Part shown: one piece after another, positions 1 to 3,968 of the stretch | Layout: each line of letters begins with the position of its first letter | Position numbering within the stretch: the stretch's first letter is position 1 | DNA from: Chloroflexota bacterium | GTDB taxonomy: Bacteria; Chloroflexota; Anaerolineae; UBA1429 | Reading direction: 5' to 3' | Assembly: GCA_012513595.1 (NCBI GenBank) | Contig: JAAZBY010000345.1 | Location: forward strand, 1-6,256 | Length of the DNA: 6,256 nt | Made by a program: the position numbers and the translations under genes | The notes under the pieces: model-generated | What the model was told of the DNA's origin: nothing | Databases searched by the model: none | Seen by the model: only the letters and a program-made list of their open reading frames with translations

Positions 1-676
1 GGTAGGCCTGGTCCTTTTCCGGGTCGGGGGCCTCGTTGCCGCCGCGGCCCAGCAGGTCGGCCTTGAGCTTGTTGTAGGCCATCTGCAGGGTGCGCACGGC
101 CCGGTTGGGATGGATGGTCTTGACGTCGATGGCCAGCGACAGGGGACAGGCCAACTGCAGAAAGGCGGTCGCCGTGCCAAAGCTGAGCTGGCCGCGCAGG
201 TCGTAGGAGTAGAGAAAGGCCAGGTAGGGCAGGCCCGGACGCAGGGGCTGGATGTAGGCCGGGGCCTCCCGGTAGGTGGCAGCAATCGGGCTGGGCAGGC
301 GCGCGGGGTGGACCGCCAGGCGCAGCCCGGCAGCCAGGCTGTTGGCCAGCGACTGGGGCGTCCGCTTCTCCTCGCCAAAGAGGACCAGGTAATAGTCGGC
401 GTCCTTGAGGTAGGCGGCCTGGATGATCTGCTCCAGGAAGCGGCGGTAGGCGGCGATCTGCTCCCGGGCCCGGGGGTCCTGGGCGGCAGCCATCAGGACC
501 TTGATCCGCTCCAGCGGCTCCTCCAGGGGGTAGGGCCGCGAGTGGGCCAGCAGCCGAAAGTCGCTGGAGAGGGCGGCGTAAAAGCGGGCCAACTGGTTCA
601 TCCGCGCCCACAGCTCCCCCTCGGAGAATTTGGTCAGGTCAAAGGAGCCAACCCGGAAGGCGAGTCCTTGAGGCAT
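1..676 (-). CDS. VirB4-like conjugation ATPase, N-terminal part (3' end beyond window)
   Basis: The frame is open from ATG at 676 to the window edge, giving 225 residues with no stop. The start sits one base after the TAG of the PrgI-like gene, with an AGGAG at 691-687 ten bases upstream, so the two are probably translationally coupled. I see the pattern of a VirB4/TraC-type N-terminal domain: a helical stretch with a 'LLAHSRPYPLEEPLERI' segment (residues 42-58), 'YRRFLEQII' (77-85), a strand 'DADYYLVLFGEE' (92-103), then 'LSLAIDVKTIHPNRAVRTL' (179-197). The last segment matches the place where family members have a 'PLDVSLHIEP...A...L' strand and helix. VirB4 proteins are cytoplasmic or membrane-associated hexameric ATPases that power type IV secretion and pilus assembly. 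The Walker A and B motifs would lie further on, outside the window, so ATPase activity is inferred from family and from position directly after a PrgI-like gene. Confidence 0.8.
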   Translation of the reverse strand, partial: MPQGLAFRVGSFDLTKFSEGELWARMNQLARFYAALSSDFRLLAHSRPYPLEEPLERIKVLMAAAQDPRAREQIAAYRRFLEQIIQAAYLKDADYYLVLFGEEKRTPQSLANSLAAGLRLAVHPARLPSPIAATYREAPAYIQPLRPGLPYLAFLYSYDLRGQLSFGTATAFLQLACPLSLAIDVKTIHPNRAVRTLQMAYNKLKADLLGRGGNEAPDPEKDQAY

Positions 677-677
677 G

Positions 678-1022
678 CTACTTGCGCTCCTGATAGAGCA
701 CCGGCCGGCCCTCGGCGTCTCGGATCGACACCGTGACCTGGGGCAGGGTCGCCGGTCCCTCTTCGGGCTCTACCGTGTCGCCGCTGACCTTGCGGGCCAG
801 GTAGGCGACCAGCAGCGGCAGGAAGCGGTAGAGGGTCAGTCCCTGGACCTTGACGGTGGTTACCGCCAGACCCAGGGCCACGCAGACGACGATGGCCGCG
901 CTGCTGCCCCCCAGCGCCTCGGCCAGCAGGTACCCGGCAAAACCGGCTACGGCGTGCTCGACGGTCACGAACCAGACCACCGTCGTCTTTTGGCGGATGA
1001 ACTCGGAGGGTACTTGGTACAT
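678..1022 (-). CDS. PrgI/VirB3-like inner-membrane protein of type IV secretion
   Basis: A 114-residue protein starting 'MYQVPSEFIRQKTTVVWFVT', which resembles the short 'VPxEF' cytoplasmic start of PrgI-family proteins. Two close membrane segments follow, about residues 23-38 and 41-58, then an amphipathic 'VQGLTLYRFLPLLVAYLARK' stretch (59-78) like the post-membrane helix of PrgI. PrgI is the Gram-positive counterpart of VirB3, a small membrane partner that docks VirB4, and the next gene here is VirB4-like, the usual order. The start is supported by GAGGT at 1034-1030, seven bases upstream. The C-terminal tail (about 81-114) is polar and ends in a strand-like 'QVTVSIRDAEGRPVLYQERK', longer than I expect for a minimal PrgI. 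The family call rests on topology, the N-terminal motif and gene order. Confidence 0.75.
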   Translation of the reverse strand: MYQVPSEFIRQKTTVVWFVTVEHAVAGFAGYLLAEALGGSSAAIVVCVALGLAVTTVKVQGLTLYRFLPLLVAYLARKVSGDTVEPEEGPATLPQVTVSIRDAEGRPVLYQERK

Positions 1023-1029
1023 GGCTCAT

Positions 1030-1034
1030 ACCTC
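1030..1034 (-). promoter_or_regulatory. Shine-Dalgarno of the PrgI-like gene
   Basis: GAGGT on the minus strand, seven bases before the ATG at 1022. It decides between this ATG and an out-of-frame ATG at 1029, which has no spacing to this motif. The hairpin at 1047-1091 ends about a dozen bases upstream, leaving this site unpaired. Confidence 0.65.
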
Positions 1035-1046
1035 AGCAAGATGAAC

Positions 1047-1091
1047 GGGCCGCGATCAGGGGTAGGTGCAAAGGCCCCCTGATCGCGGTCC
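1047..1091 (-). other. Strong intercistronic hairpin after the pilin-like gene
   Basis: The arms 1050-1062 and 1076-1088 are perfectly complementary over 13 bases (transcript 5' arm CCGCGATCAGGGG). The loop is 13 bases (1063-1075), and two further pairs (1047/1091, 1048/1090) follow after one A-C mismatch in the minus-strand RNA. The stem begins eight bases after the TAA of the 73-residue gene and ends about 12 bases before the Shine-Dalgarno of the next gene. No uridine run follows the stem (the transcript continues GUUCAUCUUG), so a full intrinsic terminator is not supported. A partial terminator, an RNA-processing site or a 3' stabiliser that raises the dose of the small upstream protein over downstream genes would fit. 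The structure is seen directly; its function is inferred. Confidence 0.75.
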
Positions 1092-1099
1092 CTTGAGCG

Positions 1100-1321
1100 T
1101 TAGGTGCCCACGATGGCGGCCGCCAGGGTGGGCAGCAGGATGAGGACGATGCCGCCGATGACCATGGTGGCTACGGCGGTGCGGTTGTGGGCCGACCACT
1201 CGGGGGCGATGGGCCGCATCAGCAAGCCTACGGCGATGACGGCCAGGCCCATCATGGCGATGCCCAGGCGGTACTGCATGATCAGGTCCAGGATGGTATC
1301 CAGGATAGGGATTCCGGTCAT
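1100..1321 (-). CDS. Small two-helix membrane protein, candidate VirB2/TrbC-like pilin
   Basis: A 73-residue hydrophobic protein with an amphipathic N-terminus (about 1-16), a membrane segment at about 19-38, a short polar loop containing 'RPIAPEWSAHNR' (36-47), and a second membrane segment at about 48-70 that ends four residues before the stop. Two helices joined by a short basic loop is the architecture of VirB2/TrbC pilins, and the gene sits just before VirB3- and VirB4-like genes, as in VirB2-B3-B4 order. Unlike classical VirB2 it has no long cleavable signal peptide. The ribosome-binding region is unusually purine-rich and a strong hairpin follows the stop; both would suit a subunit made in excess. 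I recognise no specific family signature, so it could also be another small channel subunit or a holin-like protein. Confidence 0.6.
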   Translation of the reverse strand: MTGIPILDTILDLIMQYRLGIAMMGLAVIAVGLLMRPIAPEWSAHNRTAVATMVIGGIVLILLPTLAAAIVGT

Positions 1322-1329
1322 GCTTCTTG

Positions 1330-1347
1330 CTCTCCTTTCTTTCCTTT
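1330..1347 (-). promoter_or_regulatory. Purine-rich ribosome-binding region of the 73-residue gene
   Basis: An uninterrupted run of 18 purines on the minus strand (AAAGGAAAGAAAGGAGAG) holds two Shine-Dalgarno-like cores. The nearer, AGGAG at 1336-1332, lies ten bases before the ATG at 1321. This A-rich stretch stands out in an otherwise very GC-rich operon and should be poorly structured, consistent with strong translation initiation. It lies within the 43-base gap after the sortase-like gene; I see no convincing promoter there. Confidence 0.6.
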
Positions 1348-1364
1348 GATCGAGATGGGGCGTG

Positions 1365-2291
1365 TCAGTCTTTGTTGGACGCGATCACCTCCTCCCCGTC
1401 CGAAACCAGAACGGCCCAGAGGACCAGCCGCCGGTCAGGGGCCTCTTCGTGCCCGCCCACCAGGACCAGGGTCAGACCGGCCCAGCGCTGGGAAAAGACC
1501 TCGTTGGCATAGACGTCGACGTAGCGCCGCTCGACGACCCGGTATTGATTGACGCCGGCGACGCTGTTGCGCAAGATGAGGGTGTCGCTGAGGGCCAGGG
1601 TGGAGGCCAGCAGGATCTCGTTCTCCTCGGTGTAGGGCAGGCCCAGGAGGATGTTGACGACGCTGCCCGCCAGCCAGGAGACCTGGTCCGGCTCGGTCAC
1701 ATACGCCCAGTGGCCGTCGCGCAGGCCGGTGGGGACGACGGGGAAGTACCGCCCGGCGATCTCCAGCGAGACCGGCACCACCGCCCCCTCTTCCAGTTGC
1801 ACCGGCTGGTCCTTGACCGGCACCTCCTCGGGCGGCAGGGGCGTGGGCGTCTGGGTGGGCGCGGGAGTCGCAGTAGCGGTGGGCGTTGGGGTGGGCGTGG
1901 ACGTCGCCGTAGCGGTCAGGGTCTGGGTCGGGATCGAGCTCCAGAGGCGGACCGTGGCGGTCGGCGTCGGAAGGGGTGTGGTGGGCGTGCTCCCGCCGTA
2001 GACGAGGTAGAGAATCAGGACGGCCAGGAGAAAGGCGCCGACCAGAGGCGCGGCCTTGAGCAGGCGCTGCTGGCGCAGCTCGCCCTCGTCGACCAGGAAC
2101 TCGGCATCGACCGGCAAGTGGGGGTCGCTGGCGTAGATCAGGTCCTCGCCGCTGTCGTCCACAACAAAGCCCCGTCGCGCCTTTTCCAACAGCTCCTGGG
2201 CCAGGGCCAGGGCCTCCTCGTCCGACGGCGCCCAGGCCACGGTCTGGCGATAGTACTGCTCGATCAGCTCGCGTTCTTCTTCCGCTTTCAT
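1365..2291 (-). CDS. Single-pass membrane protein with Pro/Thr linker and degenerate sortase-like outer domain
   Basis: A 308-residue protein: a charged cytoplasmic N-terminus (1-78, largely helical), one membrane segment (about 80-99), a Pro/Thr linker (100-155), and a globular C-terminal domain (about 170-300). In order, that domain has the strand pattern of class E/F sortases: 'VSLEIAGRYFPVVPTGL', 'PDQVSWLAGS' (201-210), 'ENEILLAST' (223-231) where sortases have the catalytic 'GN.V.AGH', 'LALSDTLIL' and 'YRVVERRYVDV' like the 'L..GD.I' and 'Y.V' strands, then 'LTLVLVGG' (273-280) where sortases have 'LTLVTC', and 'DRRLVLWAVL' (286-295) like the catalytic-Arg strand. The His and Cys are absent while an Arg is kept, so transpeptidation is not expected. 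By topology and neighbourhood it could play the VirB8/TcpC role. The start has a perfect AGGAGGT eight bases upstream. Confidence 0.72.
   Translation of the reverse strand: MKAEEERELIEQYYRQTVAWAPSDEEALALAQELLEKARRGFVVDDSGEDLIYASDPHLPVDAEFLVDEGELRQQRLLKAAPLVGAFLLAVLILYLVYGGSTPTTPLPTPTATVRLWSSIPTQTLTATATSTPTPTPTATATPAPTQTPTPLPPEEVPVKDQPVQLEEGAVVPVSLEIAGRYFPVVPTGLRDGHWAYVTEPDQVSWLAGSVVNILLGLPYTEENEILLASTLALSDTLILRNSVAGVNQYRVVERRYVDVYANEVFSQRWAGLTLVLVGGHEEAPDRRLVLWAVLVSDGEEVIASNKD
1827..1994 (-). repeat. Pro/Thr-rich linker-coding tract in the sortase-like gene
   Basis: Encodes about residues 100-155 just after the membrane segment, with dipeptides such as TP, TA and PT repeated in an irregular order. 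It should act as an extended spacer carrying the outer domain away from the membrane. The DNA is low complexity (GT/GG-rich on the plus strand) but not a perfect tandem repeat. Confidence 0.75.
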
Positions 2292-2299
2292 GCTACACG

Positions 2300-2306
2300 A
2301 CCTCCT
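2300..2306 (-). promoter_or_regulatory. Shine-Dalgarno of the sortase-like gene, overlapping the upstream stop
   Basis: AGGAGGT on the minus strand, eight bases before the ATG at 2291. Its first two bases are the last two of the upstream TAG, so translation of the secreted protein probably feeds initiation here. Confidence 0.75.
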
Positions 2307-3504
2307 ATGGGATCCGGGCCGGCAACGGGATCGGCGCCACGAGGACGTCGAGGGTCAGGTCCTCACCCCGAAAGCTGGCGGCCTCGGCATAGCCCAGGTG
2401 GGGGATGAGCAGGATGTAGCTGCCTGACGGGACCTTGGCAAAGTGGGCCTGGCCCTGTTCATCGGTCGCCGTGGTCCAGACCCGGCCGGGATCGGCCTGG
2501 GACATGAGGGTGGCGACGGCGCCCAGCACCCCTTCCTGGGGATCATAGGCCTGGCTGCGGTTCTCGTCGACATACACGACGACGTGCACGGTGCCTTTCT
2601 GATTCGAGGGGCTGCTGCCGCCGACTGCCGCTCCTGTAGGCCTGGGCGTGGGGGTTGGGGTGGGCGGCGCCACGCGTACTGTGACCTCCACCGTCTCGTC
2701 CCCGCCCGGGGCATACACCTTGAGGGCATAGACGCCGGTCTCGAAGGGGCAGACTTGCCGCTCGTCCTGGCCGATGACGCCCTCCTGGTTGCCGTTAGGG
2801 TGAACCAGGTAGACCTCGCTGGCGCGCTCGACCGACCAGCGCAGGGTGACGCAGTCGCCCGGCTTGTCCACCCGGTCGGGCGCCGCGGAGAAGCTGATGA
2901 GGGGCTTGGGCGGCGTGGCCGTGGGCCATGGGGTGGGGGTAGGCGGAGGAGTAGAGGTCGGCGGCGGAGTAGGCGTCGATGTGGGGGTTGACGTCGGCGT
3001 GGCCGAGGGCGCAGCCGTAGCCGACGCCAAAAGCGTCGCAGTCGGCAGCGGGGGTTGAGTAGGCGTGGACGTAGGCCCGGGCACTTCGGCGGCGTACAGC
3101 TCGTAGGTCTGGGTCGCGCTGTACACGGCCTGGGTGGTGGCGATGGTGATGAGGGCGTCGGTGGTTTCTGCTGCCTGGAAGGTGATGGCCGAGGCCAGTG
3201 GCTCGGATCCGCCGTCGTCATCCTCGTACAGAAGGGCTCCGATCTGGACGGTGAGCACCGTATCCACCAACGGCGCCAGGTTCTGGGTGCGGACCTCGTA
3301 CCAGCGCCCGGCCTTGACCCGGAAGCGGGCATAGTCCACGTCGCCCTCGGGGTAGAAGGAGCGCTCCTGGACCTCGCCGTTCGCGATCCAGGGCGGATTC
3401 CCCTCGTCGGGCTCGTAGGCGTCGGGTGACTGGGCCCGAGCAATGGGTGGCAAGACTGCTGCAACCAACAGGCCGATGAGGACCCACAGGGTTCCTTTGT
3501 TCAT
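2305..3504 (-). CDS. Secreted surface protein: PPC-like, Ig-like and SdrB/Cna-B-like domains joined by Pro/Thr linkers
   Basis: A 399-residue protein beginning with a clear signal peptide (basic start, hydrophobic core 6-20, likely cleavage after 'ARA' near residue 24). Residues 28-138 resemble a bacterial pre-peptidase C-terminal (PPC) domain: 'DAYEPDE', 'GDVDYARFRVKAGRWYEVRT', 'DTVLTV'. A Pro/Thr linker follows (141-199). An Ig-like domain (about 202-279) carries 'CVTLRWSV' and 'VCPFETGVYALKVY'; Cys218 and Cys252 could form a disulfide. After a second short Pro/Thr linker (280-290), residues 305-398 look like an SdrB/Cna-B or regulatory beta-sandwich: 'YVDENRSQAYDPQEG', then 'TTATDEQGQAHFAKVPSGSYILLIP'. 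No LPXTG motif or C-terminal anchor is visible, so retention must come from partners or the wall. It is probably an exposed adhesin or structural part of the transfer machine. The ATG overlaps the HRDC stop (ATGA), with GGAGGAG at 3519-3513. Confidence 0.78.
   Translation of the reverse strand: MNKGTLWVLIGLLVAAVLPPIARAQSPDAYEPDEGNPPWIANGEVQERSFYPEGDVDYARFRVKAGRWYEVRTQNLAPLVDTVLTVQIGALLYEDDDGGSEPLASAITFQAAETTDALITIATTQAVYSATQTYELYAAEVPGPTSTPTQPPLPTATLLASATAAPSATPTSTPTSTPTPPPTSTPPPTPTPWPTATPPKPLISFSAAPDRVDKPGDCVTLRWSVERASEVYLVHPNGNQEGVIGQDERQVCPFETGVYALKVYAPGGDETVEVTVRVAPPTPTPTPRPTGAAVGGSSPSNQKGTVHVVVYVDENRSQAYDPQEGVLGAVATLMSQADPGRVWTTATDEQGQAHFAKVPSGSYILLIPHLGYAEAASFRGEDLTLDVLVAPIPLPARIP
2908..3084 (-). 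repeat. Pro/Thr-rich linker-coding tract in the secreted protein gene
   Basis: Encodes about residues 141-199 between the PPC-like and Ig-like domains, rich in STPT and PTPP units. It is compositionally like the linker of the next gene. A shorter copy of the same type (PTPTPTPRPT) joins the Ig-like and C-terminal domains at residues 281-290. Confidence 0.75.
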
Positions 3505-3926
3505 GCTTGGCGCTCCTCCGGTTCGCCGCGGGTGATGTCCAGCACCGCTGAACCATACTGCTCCAGCTTTTTGGGGCCCACGCCCTTGACCGCCTGCAGA
3601 TCCTCCAGCGTCTGGGGTCGGGCGGCGGCGATGCGCTCCAGGGTGGTGTCGGGCAAGACGTAGAAGGCTTTCTGTCCTGCCTGCTGCGCCGTCTCCCGCC
3701 GCCAGGTGCGCAGCCGCTCAAAGAGCTCCGGATCGGGTTCTGGGGCGGGGGCAACCGGCACTTTAGCCGGTGGTGCCGCTGCAGGCTCGGCGTACGGCGC
3801 GGGCGGCCTCGGGATCTCTTTTACCGTAGCGTCGGAAAAGGCTCCCAGACCGATGAGGTCGGCCACGATGTGGTCGGTGGTCTCGGGGTCGCCGGTGGCG
3901 CGGTCCCACTGGCGCATCCGAGCCAA
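3501..3926 (-). CDS. Small HRDC-domain protein
   Basis: A 141-residue protein whose C-terminal half (about 67-133) is a clear HRDC domain: 'LFERLRTWRRETAQQ', 'AFYVLPDTTLERIAAARP', 'LEDLQAVKGVGPKKLEQYG', followed by a final helix. HRDC domains occur at the end of RecQ helicases and RNase D and usually bind nucleic acid or a protein partner. Here there is no helicase or nuclease part, only a short N-terminal segment (1-36) and a Pro/Ala-rich linker (37-66). The chosen start is TTG at 3926, with GGGAGGG at 3937-3931 four bases upstream; an ATG three codons later (3917) would leave 13 bases. The stop overlaps the next start as ATGA. The frame continues upstream without a break to the TAG of the VirB6-like gene. 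A role in handling transfer DNA is plausible but inferred from context. Confidence 0.75.
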   Translation of the reverse strand: MARMRQWDRATGDPETTDHIVADLIGLGAFSDATVKEIPRPPAPYAEPAAAPPAKVPVAPAPEPDPELFERLRTWRRETAQQAGQKAFYVLPDTTLERIAAARPQTLEDLQAVKGVGPKKLEQYGSAVLDITRGEPEERQA

Positions 3927-3930
3927 CCTG

Positions 3931-3937
3931 CCCTCCC
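3931..3937 (-). promoter_or_regulatory. Shine-Dalgarno supporting a TTG start for the HRDC gene
   Basis: GGGAGGG on the minus strand, four bases before TTG at 3926 and 13 before ATG at 3917. The spacing is slightly short for the TTG and long for the ATG, so TTG is preferred but not certain. Confidence 0.5.
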
Positions 3938-3968
3938 GAAACTGCTGCGGGGTGAGCCGGGGGTTCCG

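Noticed and set aside
110..736. Plus-strand open frame opposite the VirB4-like start
   Set aside because: Gln/Gly/Arg-rich product typical of an antisense shadow; the minus strand has a coherent VirB4-like translation with a Shine-Dalgarno.
634..1029. Alternative minus-strand frame overlapping the PrgI-like gene, starting at ATG 1029
   Set aside because: Arg/Gly-rich translation with no hydrophobic segments; the frame from 1022 has the correct Shine-Dalgarno spacing and PrgI-like features.
1047..1091. Intrinsic terminator
   Set aside because: The stem is strong, but no uridine run follows and the operon clearly continues into PrgI- and VirB4-like genes.
1365..2291. Active sortase
   Set aside because: The positions for the catalytic His and Cys hold other residues, so only the fold, not the activity, is supported.
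1362..2408. Long plus-strand open frame opposite the sortase-like gene
   Set aside because: Gly/Arg-rich low-complexity translation with no domain; it mirrors a well-supported minus-strand gene and arises from high GC with biased third positions.
1827..3084. Pro/Thr-coding tracts as a CRISPR array or tandem-repeat locus
   Set aside because: Units are irregular, lie in frame within coding sequence and lack spacers; they encode flexible linkers.
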